Positions 1 through 7,990 of a stretch of 30,403 nucleotides of DNA are shown here, piece after piece; position 1 is the first letter of the stretch; the number at the start of each line of letters is the position of its first letter. The notes below the pieces were generated by a model, which saw only the letters and a list, made by a program, of their open reading frames with translations, was not told the origin of the DNA and searched no databases. The stretch comes from UBA1038 sp964481445 (GTDB lineage: Bacteria; Bacillota; Clostridia; Christensenellales; Aristaeellaceae): assembly GCA_964481445.1 (NCBI GenBank), contig CAYZTQ010000013.1, positions 1-30,403 on the forward strand, written 5' to 3'. Position numbers and translations under genes: made by a program.

Positions 1-1505
1 AGCCAGACGGATCCCGCGAAGCTTTCGGGCTGGGCGCCGTTTACATAGATGCGGACGCTTCTGATGGCCCGCGTATCGCACAGCGTGTTGACCAGGCTGT
101 AGACAAACAGCCTCTCTTTCTGTGGGCTCAGGCTCTTCGCGGCGGCAAACAGGCCTTCTGAGAAATTGATGAGCGCGGTATCCCCTTCCTTATCGACGCC
201 CAGGATATCGGCGCTTCCTGTTTGCTCAGGGAAGACGGGGGAGGTGCCCTGTACGCTGTCAAAGACCTGCGGCCCGAGCGCCAGCTGCTCGATCAGATAC
301 TTCCTGCTGTAGGCGGAAACATAGGGCACAGGGCGGCGCACGGCGGACAGGCTGTCGCCTGCCGCGAAATAGAGTGTGCAGTCCGTCAGCAGGAAAGAGG
401 AGAAGTCGCTTCTGCGCAGCACGCTGCCGGAGAACAGAATGGTTTGTCCTGCGCCTTCATAAATGGCGCCGGGCACGATGCCCTCGATCTGTTCATTGCC
501 GATGCGGATCTTGATGCCCGCAAGCTTCGGAATGAAGGTAGTTAATGTATAGGTGATTGCCGCCAGCATGATGGAGCGCGGCACACCGGCTTTGACAAAG
601 GTATCGTTCGCGGCGTCCAGAAAATTCAGGCTGATGACATAGCTTCCGTCGTCGCCTTCTTCCAGCGCCGGTGGCTCGGCCAAAAGCGAATTGAGATCCG
701 GCATCACGGGACTCTGGTGCAGAACCTGGGGGCCGGCGGAGAGCGCCTGCAGCAGGCTCGCGGCGATCTGCCGGTAGCTTTGGCCGGGGAAACTGACCGT
801 GCGCGCTTCCGCCAGAATGCCCCTGCCATAGCCGGCGGGAAAGTACAGCGTGCAGACGCTTGAAAAGCGCTGGTACTCCATGCCTTCCAGGCTGGAGCGG
901 GTGGACAGGCTGTCCCAAAGCGCAGGCGCGTCCTCGTTTCGGGTCAGCTGCATGGAGCCGGCTGGCGTCAGAGCGGCCTGATCAACGCCGGGCTCAAGGC
1001 CCGCGACGAGCACGTTTACATAGCGGATATCGCCCCATTGTACCAGCGTGTTGGTAATGGCGCGCCGAAGGGTAAACAGATCCTGCTTGGATAACATGCC
1101 CGCGTTGCTGCCCAGGTTCACTGTGGCGGTGTCGCCTGATATTTCAAGCGCCGGTTTGCCCTCCTGCAGGCGCAGCATCGCCTCGGGGAAGAAGGGGCGC
1201 GCGGTTTCGCTGCCGGCGAAAGAAAGAAGCTTGCTGATGGTGGCCTCGGCAGGGTGCCTGTCGGAGGGAATCAGAATCCGCTCCGGCACGGTGATCAGCT
1301 GGTTGTTGCTGACGGCTGGAAGATACAGCATCACGGTCTCGGCGTATTCGCGGCTCGTATCACCCTCAGGCACAGCATGTTTGTCTTCCACAGGGGGAAG
1401 GGTGGCGGCCGCCTCCTCCCGAAGCGGCACAGAGCTTGTGCAGCCGCTCAGCAGGCAAAGCGCAAGCAGCAGGCTGAAAAGGCGGTAAATTTTAGAATAC
1501 TTCAT
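1..1505 (-). CDS. GerMN-repeat lipoprotein, 3' end cut by window edge
   Basis: The reverse strand reads open from the ATG at 1505 to the window edge (about 501 codons), so the C-terminus is missing. The N-terminus is a lipoprotein signal: MKYSK, a hydrophobic stretch, then the lipobox LLSGC with Cys at about residue 22. The rest contains three copies of a GerMN-like unit. Each starts with a VMLYLP / CTLYFP / CTLYFA strand, then a helix with an A-x-G-P-like turn (SFAGSE, LSAGPQ, LALGPQ), and ends in a (V)NTL / TYTLTT helix. Known GerM proteins are sporulation and germination cell-surface proteins with two such domains, so three is more than usual. The start overlaps the stop of the upstream gene as ATGA (1502-1505), implying translational coupling. 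Last visible gene of the operon. A role at the cell or spore envelope is inferred from family only. Confidence 0.8.
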   Translation of the reverse strand, partial: MKYSKIYRLFSLLLALCLLSGCTSSVPLREEAAATLPPVEDKHAVPEGDTSREYAETVMLYLPAVSNNQLITVPERILIPSDRHPAEATISKLLSFAGSETARPFFPEAMLRLQEGKPALEISGDTATVNLGSNAGMLSKQDLFTLRRAITNTLVQWGDIRYVNVLVAGLEPGVDQAALTPAGSMQLTRNEDAPALWDSLSTRSSLEGMEYQRFSSVCTLYFPAGYGRGILAEARTVSFPGQSYRQIAASLLQALSAGPQVLHQSPVMPDLNSLLAEPPALEEGDDGSYVISLNFLDAANDTFVKAGVPRSIMLAAITYTLTTFIPKLAGIKIRIGNEQIEGIVPGAIYEGAGQTILFSGSVLRRSDFSSFLLTDCTLYFAAGDSLSAVRRPVPYVSAYSRKYLIEQLALGPQVFDSVQGTSPVFPEQTGSADILGVDKEGDTALINFSEGLFAAAKSLSPQKERLFVYSLVNTLCDTRAIRSVRIYVNGAQPESFAGSVW

Positions 1506-2464
1506 TTTACGGCCTCCATCAGCCTCGCGAAGCCCTCATAAGGGATGGCGTAGACGCCTTCCCGCAGCAGGAGACGCAGCGGCCTGTGCTCTACCAGTTT
1601 TTCCGTACCGTCCCCGCTCAGCAGCTTCAAGCTGATGGTGACCAGGGCGGTCTGGCCGTCCAGTGAGATGCTGCCCGGCGTCACCAGAAAATCCGCCAGC
1701 TTCGGCGCCTGCTCAAGGCTCAGTTTCAAATCGTAATCAGAGGGGATAGGGGCGGGCGCGCGCCCTTCGCTGCCCTTGACCAGCCGGAGACCGGCCGTGA
1801 AATCACCGCTCTGCCAGCCCGACAGAAAAATCTGCGCGCTGGCCTGCGGCGTCAGGATATAGCCTTCCTGTCGGCTCAGCGGCGGCGGCAGGGCATCATC
1901 TTCCAGCAGGTAATAACGGTTGCTCAGCCGCATGGAGTTACCGACCAGTTTTTCCTGCCGCACAAGCACCTGAACCCTGGCGTACAGACCGTTTTCGGTC
2001 AGCGTGTCCGCCAGCGAGGCCATGGCAAGGCGACGCCTCAGCGTGCCTTCGCCCTGGCTGTATTCCGTGCTGAAGACGACGGCTTCATCCGCGTAACGGC
2101 CAAGCAGCGCTTCGTTGAAGGTGATAAACAGGGTCTCCCCCTCCACAGCGGTGCTCAATACCTGCGTACCGCTTGGAAACAGGGGGCTCAGGTGAGGGGA
2201 AAGGGAGCCAGGGCCTTCCAGCAGCGCGCTGACCAGCGCCATCTCGTCAGAGACGGTTCTTGAGACATTCAGCTCACGCAGCTCGCGGGCGAGATAGGCG
2301 GTATTCCGGTACCTGAAATACAGCGTCGCGTTCAGCTTGAGCGGGCGCTCATCCACGGCCTGCGCGCTCAGAATATCCTGCGGAGGAATGGCTTCGGCCC
2401 GCCCCATCAGAGGATAAAGAAAAAAGCACAGCATCAGCAGGCTCGCAGCACAGGTTCGTTTCAT
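1502..2464 (-). CDS. secreted GerMN-domain protein
   Basis: 320 aa. I chose the ATG at 2464 (MKRTC) because an AAAGGA ribosome binding site lies 8 nt upstream; an in-frame ATG three codons earlier overlaps that site. A signal peptide (MKRTCAASLLMLCFFLYPLMGRAEA) with an AxA-like cleavage site is visible. It contains cysteines but no clear lipobox. A GerMN-like domain follows at about residues 45-130: NATLYFRYRN, then ALVSALLEGP, then LFPSGTQVLS and a strand with FITFNEALLG. The C-terminal half (about 200-320) is beta-rich with no recognised motif. It is co-transcribed with, and coupled to, the triple-GerMN lipoprotein downstream. The two probably act together outside the membrane, but no substrate or partner can be named. 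Confidence 0.78.
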   Translation of the reverse strand: MKRTCAASLLMLCFFLYPLMGRAEAIPPQDILSAQAVDERPLKLNATLYFRYRNTAYLARELRELNVSRTVSDEMALVSALLEGPGSLSPHLSPLFPSGTQVLSTAVEGETLFITFNEALLGRYADEAVVFSTEYSQGEGTLRRRLAMASLADTLTENGLYARVQVLVRQEKLVGNSMRLSNRYYLLEDDALPPPLSRQEGYILTPQASAQIFLSGWQSGDFTAGLRLVKGSEGRAPAPIPSDYDLKLSLEQAPKLADFLVTPGSISLDGQTALVTISLKLLSGDGTEKLVEHRPLRLLLREGVYAIPYEGFARLMEAVK

Positions 2465-2489
2465 GAAGACCATCCTTTTTAATTGGTAA

Positions 2490-3239
2490 CTACTTTTTTT
2501 CTTTTCCGGGGTCCTCGCCCAGCGTCCAGCCGCGAAGCTTGTTCACCGTGCGCTCCAGCGCGTCGCGGCTGCTGCCCCAGGGCTTGTCGTTGTTTCTGTA
2601 ATCAAACTTCAGGGTAAACCACTCCAGCTCTTTTTCCAGCCTCGCAAGGCTGTCCTTCAGCAGCTGATGAACCGCCGCCTCAAACTCGACAAAGGCCTGC
2701 GCGCTCAGATGCTCCCGCGCCATCTCCAGCAGCAGCGCGGAATCCCTGACGCACAGCCCTTTGGAGGAAACGAAGCCCTCCCGGAAGCTTTTGTCTGTCT
2801 TCCACAGGTGCAGCAGCGAGTAGGCGTACTGCCGCAGGTTTTCATCCAGATGGTCGCAGAGCACGCAGCCCCCGTTCAGGGCTGCAAGCGGCTGATCCTT
2901 TTTATCCTCTTCTTTAGAAAGAAAAGAGAACATGCTGACCGGCCTATGCCCGCCGGAGGCAGGGAGATTCTGCAGCTTCTTGCGTACCTCCTGAAGGTGG
3001 GACAGCATCATCAGCGCATGGCCCAGCTTGTTCTGCCTGTCCTGCAGCATGCGCTGATGCTCTGGACAGAAGCCCTTTTCGTTCACCCGGATGCGGGTAT
3101 CAGGCTCCATCACCGAGCCGCCAAGGTACCTGTCCGCCAGAAGATGCTCGCTGCGCCGCCTCAGAACGCACATCAGGCACTCGCTCTCCTCATGCAGCGC
3201 GTCCCAGACGGGGATGGTGTCTATATGATAACGCGACAA
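2490..3239 (-). CDS. DUF6062 family protein, TTG start
   Basis: 249 aa, starting at a TTG codon (3237-3239). A GAGGAG site 7 nt upstream overlaps the stop region of the preceding gene; the next in-frame ATG would be residue 44. The pattern matches DUF6062: an N-terminal CLMC (Cys21, Cys24) with FCPEH (Cys58, His61), and a second half with CVLC (Cys125, Cys128) and GLC (Cys163). This suggests two zinc sites made by an internal duplication. In the second half the residue matching His61 is not histidine (CVRD), so that site may use His130 or be incomplete. The C-terminal part is helical and ends with the family-typical YRNNDKPWG segment. The molecular function of the family is unknown. It lies 3 nt after the membrane-protein gene in the GerMN operon. 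Confidence 0.8.
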   Translation of the reverse strand: MSRYHIDTIPVWDALHEESECLMCVLRRRSEHLLADRYLGGSVMEPDTRIRVNEKGFCPEHQRMLQDRQNKLGHALMMLSHLQEVRKKLQNLPASGGHRPVSMFSFLSKEEDKKDQPLAALNGGCVLCDHLDENLRQYAYSLLHLWKTDKSFREGFVSSKGLCVRDSALLLEMAREHLSAQAFVEFEAAVHQLLKDSLARLEKELEWFTLKFDYRNNDKPWGSSRDALERTVNKLRGWTLGEDPGKEKK

Positions 3240-3242
3240 CGC

Positions 3243-4361
3243 TTATCTCCTCGCCGGGGCATGGCAGGTCGTGCAGGGAACCAGCTTGCTGTAAGCTGCC
3301 TCACCAAGTTGACTGTAATAAAAAGAATGTTGCAGCGGCTTATACTTTTCGCCTAAGGTGGGGCAGTTGGGGTCGGTGTGGTATTTGGTGCCGCCGTCGG
3401 GGTTATAGTAAAGGGTCAGGTTGGGGTCGGCGGTGATCAGGGGCGCGACCGTCACCACAGGCACCTGCGTGACGGAGGCATCCGCCACTTCCTGCTCTGA
3501 GGAGAGGGAGTTGGGATCTACATACCACTGGTCATTGACGCGCATCATCAGAACCTGCATCAGGTAGTTGCGCGGCGCCTGACCGTTGCTCTTGTCCATC
3601 TTGACCTGCATGTTGACTGTTCTGGTGCTGTCGGCGTCTGAACCGGAAACGCTCGTAAACTCAAAGCTGAGCGGCATGCGGATGCCGCGCACAAAAAACA
3701 TGGCCTGCTCGGCGTTTTCCTGACTGCTGACCCAGGAAGGCAGAGAGAGCGCTACCATTTTCTTGAAATCGTTGTTCATCCAGGCGGACATGAATTCTTC
3801 CAGCCTTTTCTGTGCCAGAGAGGCGGCGTCGGGATTGGGCGTTGTCTCTACCTTGAAATCGCTGACGCTCTGGCTCTGCTGGGCGGTCATGCCCACCATG
3901 CCGGCGTCCGCATTCTGCGTAAAGATGGAGGAAGGGTCGCCCTCCTGCACGCCGGAGGCGCTGGGGCCGCTTGGCTGGTTGACGGTGGGGCCTGAAGTCG
4001 GGTTCATCCACACGGCGAACAGGCAGACCAGAATCATGGCGATATGGATCAGGCTCAGCGTCATCCTCGCGTTGGGCACGAAGGCGTTCAGCAGCCACAT
4101 CAACAAAAGACAGCCCGCCGAAAGGGCGACAAAGCTCAGGTTCAGGGTATTGCTGGGCACCAGCAGCGCGATGACAAACATCAGGGGCAGAATAATGGTC
4201 AGCATGATCTGCAGCAGGGCGAAGCTGCGCTGCCCTGCCGCCGCGTCCTGATAATCGCCCACGGTGCGCGGAGGCTGCGGCCGGTTGCCGCGCTTGGGAG
4301 GCGTCGCTTTTTTTACGTTTTGCAGCGGTGTGCTGGAATAGCGGGATCGACTGTCGCTCAT
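3243..4361 (-). CDS. membrane protein with C-terminal putative zinc-binding motif
   Basis: 372 aa. The ATG at 4361 (MSDSRS) follows AAAGGAAG; an in-frame ATG 17 codons upstream has no ribosome binding site. The cytoplasmic N-terminus (1-45) is basic and Pro-rich. Three membrane segments follow at about 47-69, 73-95 and 99-119, then a Pro/Ser/Gly linker (121-165). Residues about 180-290 look like an NTF2/DUF4878-type domain (FMSAWMNNDFKKM ... NDQWYVD). The last 55 residues carry KYHTDPNCPTL (His328, Cys333) and PCTTC (Cys363, Cys366). This is the His/Cys spacing of Ada-like or YHxxxxC...CxxC zinc ribbons appended to surface proteins. First gene of the operon with DUF6062 and GerMN genes. The domain order suggests an envelope sensor or scaffold; that is inference. 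Confidence 0.72.
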   Translation of the reverse strand: MSDSRSRYSSTPLQNVKKATPPKRGNRPQPPRTVGDYQDAAAGQRSFALLQIMLTIILPLMFVIALLVPSNTLNLSFVALSAGCLLLMWLLNAFVPNARMTLSLIHIAMILVCLFAVWMNPTSGPTVNQPSGPSASGVQEGDPSSIFTQNADAGMVGMTAQQSQSVSDFKVETTPNPDAASLAQKRLEEFMSAWMNNDFKKMVALSLPSWVSSQENAEQAMFFVRGIRMPLSFEFTSVSGSDADSTRTVNMQVKMDKSNGQAPRNYLMQVLMMRVNDQWYVDPNSLSSEQEVADASVTQVPVVTVAPLITADPNLTLYYNPDGGTKYHTDPNCPTLGEKYKPLQHSFYYSQLGEAAYSKLVPCTTCHAPARR

Positions 4362-4411
4362 TTGATACTTCCTTTCCGGTTTCAGGCGGCGAACGAAAAC
4401 CGTCCGAGGCA

Positions 4412-4439
4412 ATTATAACATATCTTAATATATTGTAAA
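4412..4439 (-). promoter_or_regulatory. promoter of the GerMN/DUF6062 operon
   Basis: On the minus strand a -35-like TTTACA (4434-4439) lies 16 nt from a perfect TATAAT (4412-4417). A TGT just before the -10 makes an extended -10. The expected start of transcription near 4405 leaves a leader of about 45 nt before the ATG at 4361. Confidence 0.7.
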
Positions 4440-4460
4440 TAATTCTGTCGTATTTAACAA

Positions 4461-4491
4461 AAGGAAACGGGGGTTTCATCCGCGTTTCCTT
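4461..4491 (-). terminator. intrinsic terminator after dnaX
   Basis: Perfect 9-bp inverted repeat AAGGAAACG (4461-4469) / CGTTTCCTT (4483-4491) with a 13-nt loop. Read on the minus strand it lies 45 nt past the dnaX stop and runs into TTTTGTTAAAT. It separates dnaX from the promoter of the next operon. Confidence 0.65.
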
Positions 4492-4535
4492 GAAGGGAAT
4501 CTTGATTTTTCAAAGCTTCATCAGGGCATGCCAGA

Positions 4536-6293
4536 CTATCTCACATCATCCAGCCCGGTAACGGTGATGTTCTGCCGGCCAAAGACGTCGGAAAGCGCCT
4601 TGATGTCTCTCCGGGCTTTCTCTTTTGCATCTTTTTCCTTAGCAGCGTCCTGCTCTTTGACCGCCTCAAAGCACGCGGGCACCCCGCCCGTTTCGCTGAG
4701 CAGCAGCTCCAGCTGCCTGCGCCTGTCTTCCGCCATCATAAAGCCGATGTAAAACTGCTTTTCGGCCGTGTAGCTCAGGTAATAGCACCCGTCCTTAAAG
4801 CCGCCGTATTTGCCCTCCCGGATGATGCTATACACATTGGGCAGCTGCTTGCTGGCGCGCTCCAGGGCCGTGTTCCATACTTCCTTCGGCGAACCGGGGC
4901 CGGTCGTGGCTGCTGCGGCCGTCACAGACGGTTCTTCGGGATGCGCGCCGCTTTCGGGCGCAGCTTCCTGCGAAGGCGCTTCAGGGGGCGTCGGTTCTGC
5001 CACGGGCGCCGCTTCCGGCACAGGCGGAAGATCGTCTTCTTCCTGCGGAGGCTCCTCAAGCCAGGGCCCGTCCTCCTGCTCACTGGCCGGAGGAGTCGCT
5101 TCCTTTTTTACCGTTTTTTCTTTCAAAGGCGCTGCCTGCCTCGAAGGTTTCGATGGGTTTGCCGCCGGAGCCTGGGCCGCGCCGCCTGCCAGCCTGCTTT
5201 CCACCTCTTGAAGGCGCGCCGCTAAGGCCAGCGGTTCCTTCTCCTCGCTGATCAGGCAGATGCTCAGCGCGTATACCTCCAGCACCGCGCGCTGCTGCGA
5301 AGTCCATCTGAGGTCGCCTTCGGCGCGGATGGCCCGCTCCAGCATCCAGGTCAGTTTTTCGATCGGGATGCGCTCGGCCTGCTCTTTGTACTTTCCATCC
5401 GCCCCGCCCGACAGCTTCGCGCCCAGCAGCAGCCGCAGGTGGGCGGACAGGCTTTTGAGAAAGACCTGAATGTCCTTGCCCGCGCTGTGCAGCTGATCGA
5501 TCATGCGGAAGGCTGTTTCGCTGTCTTTCCCATGCAGGGCGTCGACAAAATCAAACAGGAAGCCTTTGGTGACGATGCCAAGCGTCTGGCGCACGCGTTC
5601 TTCCGTCAGCGAGCCTGTTTCGTCAAGGCACATATCCATCAGGCTCCAGGCGTCGCGCATGCTGCCTTCCGCGGAGTCGGCAATCAGGTTAAGCGCCTCC
5701 TCCTCGGCGGCGGCTCCTTCCCGGATGGCCACGCGCAGGCGGCCGATGATGTCTTTCACGGCGATGCGGCCGAAATCAAAGCGCTGGCAGCGCGACAGAA
5801 TGGTCGCGGGAATCTTCTGCAGTTCGGTTGTGGCAAGGATAAACACCATGTAGTCCGGCGGCTCTTCCAGTGTCTTGAGCAGGGCGTTGAAGGCGGCGTT
5901 TGACAGCATGTGCACTTCGTCGATGATATAGACCTTGTAGCGCACAAACTGCGGCGGATAGCTCACCTTTTCCAGCATGTCGCGGATTTCGCTGACGCCC
6001 GAGTTGCTGGCGGCGTCCATCTCCACCACGTCAAGCGTGGTATCGGACAGCAGGCTCTGACAGGCTTCGCATTCCAGGCAGGGGTCGCCGCCCTTGGGAT
6101 TTTTGCAGTTGATGGCCATGGAGAGGATGCGCGCCGTGCTGGTCTTGCCGGTGCCGCGGCTGCCGGAAAACAGGTAGGCATGGGCGATGTGCCCCTGCGC
6201 GGCCTGATACCGCAGCGTTCTTATCACGTTCTCCTGGCCGACCATGTCGGTGAAGGTTTTGGGGCGCCAGGTTCTGTAGAGGGATTGATACAT
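4536..6293 (-). CDS. dnaX: DNA polymerase III subunits gamma/tau
   Basis: 585 aa, AAA+ clamp-loader ATPase that loads the sliding clamp and, as tau, ties the loader to the polymerase. Visible motifs: Walker A GSRGTGKT (44-51), zinc cysteines C63, C72, C75 and C78, Walker B with DEVH (125-128), and the sensor/arginine-finger SRC (167-169). Domain III ends near 365. A Pro/Glu-rich linker (about 372-465) and a tau-type C-terminal domain (about 468-585) follow. Start ATG at 6293 sits 2 nt after the yitT stop, with CGGAG inside the yitT end, so the pair is one operon. The usual partners ybaB and recR are not downstream. A candidate -1 frameshift site at codons 395-397 could yield a 404-aa gamma form (separate entry). 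Confidence 0.97.
   Translation of the reverse strand: MYQSLYRTWRPKTFTDMVGQENVIRTLRYQAAQGHIAHAYLFSGSRGTGKTSTARILSMAINCKNPKGGDPCLECEACQSLLSDTTLDVVEMDAASNSGVSEIRDMLEKVSYPPQFVRYKVYIIDEVHMLSNAAFNALLKTLEEPPDYMVFILATTELQKIPATILSRCQRFDFGRIAVKDIIGRLRVAIREGAAAEEEALNLIADSAEGSMRDAWSLMDMCLDETGSLTEERVRQTLGIVTKGFLFDFVDALHGKDSETAFRMIDQLHSAGKDIQVFLKSLSAHLRLLLGAKLSGGADGKYKEQAERIPIEKLTWMLERAIRAEGDLRWTSQQRAVLEVYALSICLISEEKEPLALAARLQEVESRLAGGAAQAPAANPSKPSRQAAPLKEKTVKKEATPPASEQEDGPWLEEPPQEEDDLPPVPEAAPVAEPTPPEAPSQEAAPESGAHPEEPSVTAAAATTGPGSPKEVWNTALERASKQLPNVYSIIREGKYGGFKDGCYYLSYTAEKQFYIGFMMAEDRRRQLELLLSETGGVPACFEAVKEQDAAKEKDAKEKARRDIKALSDVFGRQNITVTGLDDVR
5071..5109 (-). promoter_or_regulatory. candidate programmed -1 frameshift site in dnaX
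   Basis: In the dnaX frame the codons GTA AAA AAG (395-397) form the heptamer A-AAA-AAG at 5109-5103, the same heptamer used in E. coli dnaX. A -1 slip reads GSDSSGQ and meets TGA at 5082-5080, giving a 404-aa product that ends just after domain III. Eight nt downstream a 6-bp stem TCCTCC (5094-5089) / GGAGGA (5076-5071) with a 12-nt loop could act as a stimulator. No clear upstream Shine-Dalgarno-like stimulator was seen. The slip is inferred. Confidence 0.5.
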
Positions 6294-6295
6294 GT

Positions 6296-7171
6296 CTATG
6301 CTCCGTTTTCTTCCGCGAGGTTGCGAAAACCCTCGCCAAGTGTTTCATGCGTATCGGTGATAAAGACAAAGGCATGGGGGTCTGTATCGTGTACGATGGC
6401 TTTGACGGACATCATTTCCATTCTGGTCACAACGCAAATCAGCATCTGTACCTCGGAGCTGGAGAAGCCGCCGGTCGCGTTCACCAGCGTGACGCCGCGG
6501 CCCACTTCGCTCAGCAGCCTCCTGGTCATTTCGCCGCCGTATTTGGTAATGATATGAAATGCCTTGTCGGTACCGAGGCCGACCAGCACCACATCCAGTG
6601 TTTTTGTGCAGCAAAACACGCAGATCATGGCGTACATGGCCTGTTCCGCCCCCATAAAAAAGGCGGCCATCAGGATCACGAAGCCGTCGATGGCCATCAG
6701 GAAGACGCCGACCGTAATGTAGGATACCTTCCGCTGCACCACCTGAGCGATCAAATCGGTGCCGCCGGTGGTCGCGCCGCCGCGGAGAATCAGCCCGATG
6801 CCAAAACCGAGAATCACGCCGCCGAAAAGCGAGGCCAGCAGCGGGTCAGCGGTCAGCGGGGAAAATTTCATCAGGTCGATCAGTACGGAAAACAGCAGCG
6901 TGGCAAACAGCGTGCGGATAACAAAGCCGCGTCCCATGCTCTTGTAGCCGATCAGAAACAGAGGGATGTTCATGGCAAGGCTCGTCATGCCGACTGGCAG
7001 CCTGAACAGGTGGTAGAGAATCGTGCCAAGGCCTGTTACGCCGCCGGGGGCGATGGAGTTGGGCACAAGAAAAAGGGGATAGACGCAGGCGCCGATCAGG
7101 CAGCCCACGACAATATAGGCCGTGCTTTTCAGGTTTTGGATGACAACGGCCGAAGTTGACTTGTCCGGCAT
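6296..7171 (-). CDS. YitT family membrane protein
   Basis: 291 aa. The N-terminal half holds about five or six membrane helices, starting near residue 15 (AYIVVGCLIGACVYPLFLVPN). It includes the family-typical APGGVTGLG and the glycine-rich GGATTGGTDLIA after the fourth helix. The last ~80 residues (from about 210, DKAFHIITKYGGEMTRRLL...) are the soluble DUF2179 domain. This is the DUF161+DUF2179 architecture of YitT/YebE-like proteins; the transported molecule, if any, is unknown. The ATG at 7171 follows AAGGAG by 5 nt. It is the first gene of a two-gene operon with dnaX, so any condition that changes its promoter would also change clamp-loader supply. Confidence 0.88.
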   Translation of the reverse strand: MPDKSTSAVVIQNLKSTAYIVVGCLIGACVYPLFLVPNSIAPGGVTGLGTILYHLFRLPVGMTSLAMNIPLFLIGYKSMGRGFVIRTLFATLLFSVLIDLMKFSPLTADPLLASLFGGVILGFGIGLILRGGATTGGTDLIAQVVQRKVSYITVGVFLMAIDGFVILMAAFFMGAEQAMYAMICVFCCTKTLDVVLVGLGTDKAFHIITKYGGEMTRRLLSEVGRGVTLVNATGGFSSSEVQMLICVVTRMEMMSVKAIVHDTDPHAFVFITDTHETLGEGFRNLAEENGA

Positions 7172-7208
7172 GCAAACTCCTTATGATATGTCGATTCTCA
7201 TATGATAC

Positions 7209-7236
7209 CTGACCATATGAACGGGTATATTATAGC
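7209..7236 (+). promoter_or_regulatory. possible hpf promoter overlapping the yitT -10
   Basis: Plus strand CTGACC (7209-7214), 16-nt spacer, TATAGC (7231-7236). Each box matches 4 of 6 consensus bases, so this is weak. Its -10 covers the same bases as the minus-strand yitT -10. The leader that follows (about 80 nt) holds a small hairpin AGGCA (7257-7261) / TGCCT (7268-7272). Confidence 0.3.
7229..7234 (-). promoter_or_regulatory. extended -10 promoter for yitT-dnaX
   Basis: The minus strand reads TGCTATAAT, a perfect -10 (7229-7234) with the TGn extension; no convincing -35 was found. The transcript would start near 7222, about 50 nt before the yitT ATG. Confidence 0.55.
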
Positions 7237-7327
7237 ATATCCATATCCTGATAGGTAGGCAGGAGAATGCCTCGTCTCTGTCGAATTATCAGAATATAAG
7301 CAACCCTGAGGAGAGGAGCACTGAACT

Positions 7328-7867
7328 ATGAAGACTTCGATAACCGCAAAAAACATGGTGGTAACGCCCGGGATCACCAACAGGGTACTCAAGAAGACGC
7401 AGACCATGAGCCGCTACCTGACGCCCGAGACGGAAATGTATATCCGCATGCGCCGCGAAAAGGAAATGCGCATTGTTGAGATTACCGTTCCCATGAGCGG
7501 GGTGACGCTGCGCGCGGAAGCAAGCAGCGAAGACAACCTCTTCCAGTCCATCGACAAGGCGCTGGCCAAGCTCGAGCGCCAGATTCTCCGCCACCGCACC
7601 AAGCTGGACAAGCGCCTGCGGCAGGATGTCAACCTGGATGAAGGCCCCGAGTTCCTGGAGCAGCTTGCGCCGGAGGAAAGGGGAGAGCGCAGCGTCGTCC
7701 GCGAAAAGATGTACACCGTGCGTCCCATGAGCCGCGAGGACGCTATTTTGCAGATGGAACTGCTGGGGCACAGCTTCTTCGTCTATGTCGATACCGACAC
7801 GCAGGAGACCCATGTGCTTTACTTAAGAAAAGACGGCAACCTCGGCATTCTGGTGCCCGAAGCCTGA
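7328..7867 (+). CDS. hpf: long-form ribosome hibernation promoting factor
   Basis: 179 aa, the length of long HPF. This protein binds the 30S decoding region and pairs two 70S ribosomes into inactive 100S dimers when growth slows. The N-terminal domain (1 to about 97) has the HPF/RaiA fold pattern: MKTSITAKNMVVTPGI, then VEITVPMSGVTLRAEASSEDNLFQSIDKALAKLERQI. A basic KHR-type linker (RHRTKLDKRLR) follows. The C-terminal dimerisation domain (about 122-179) shows VVREKMYTVRPMSREDAILQM and the conserved LLGHSFFVYVDTDT. The ATG at 7328 has GGAGAGGAG about 9 nt upstream. The gene is alone in its transcript and ends in a hairpin terminator. Confidence 0.95.
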   Translation: MKTSITAKNMVVTPGITNRVLKKTQTMSRYLTPETEMYIRMRREKEMRIVEITVPMSGVTLRAEASSEDNLFQSIDKALAKLERQILRHRTKLDKRLRQDVNLDEGPEFLEQLAPEERGERSVVREKMYTVRPMSREDAILQMELLGHSFFVYVDTDTQETHVLYLRKDGNLGILVPEA

Positions 7868-7878
7868 TTGTATTTCGC

Positions 7879-7899
7879 CCGGGCGTGTGCCCGGATTTT
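7879..7899 (+). terminator. terminator after hpf
   Basis: Stem CCGGGC (7879-7884) / GCCCGG (7889-7894), tetraloop GTGT, then ATTTT. A second weaker hairpin GGCCG (7903-7907) / CGGCC (7925-7929) followed by CTTTT may act as a backup. The cca gene converges from the other side. Confidence 0.6.
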
Positions 7900-7990
7900 G
7901 AAGGCCGACCGACGTTTTGCCGGGCGGCCCTTTTGTAAGCCACGCGAAGACGGACTGTATCGGTCAAACCTGCACAAATGACCGCCGTAT

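Noticed and set aside
6347..7159. Long open frame (270 codons) opposite yitT
   Set aside because: It lies antisense to a clear YitT gene, is His/Gln-rich and low in hydrophobics, and has no family pattern: a high-GC shadow.
7262..7300. 10-codon leader peptide before hpf (ATG CCT CGT ... TAA)
   Set aside because: Its AGGAG is only 2 nt from the ATG and overlaps a hairpin; no regulatory codon run.
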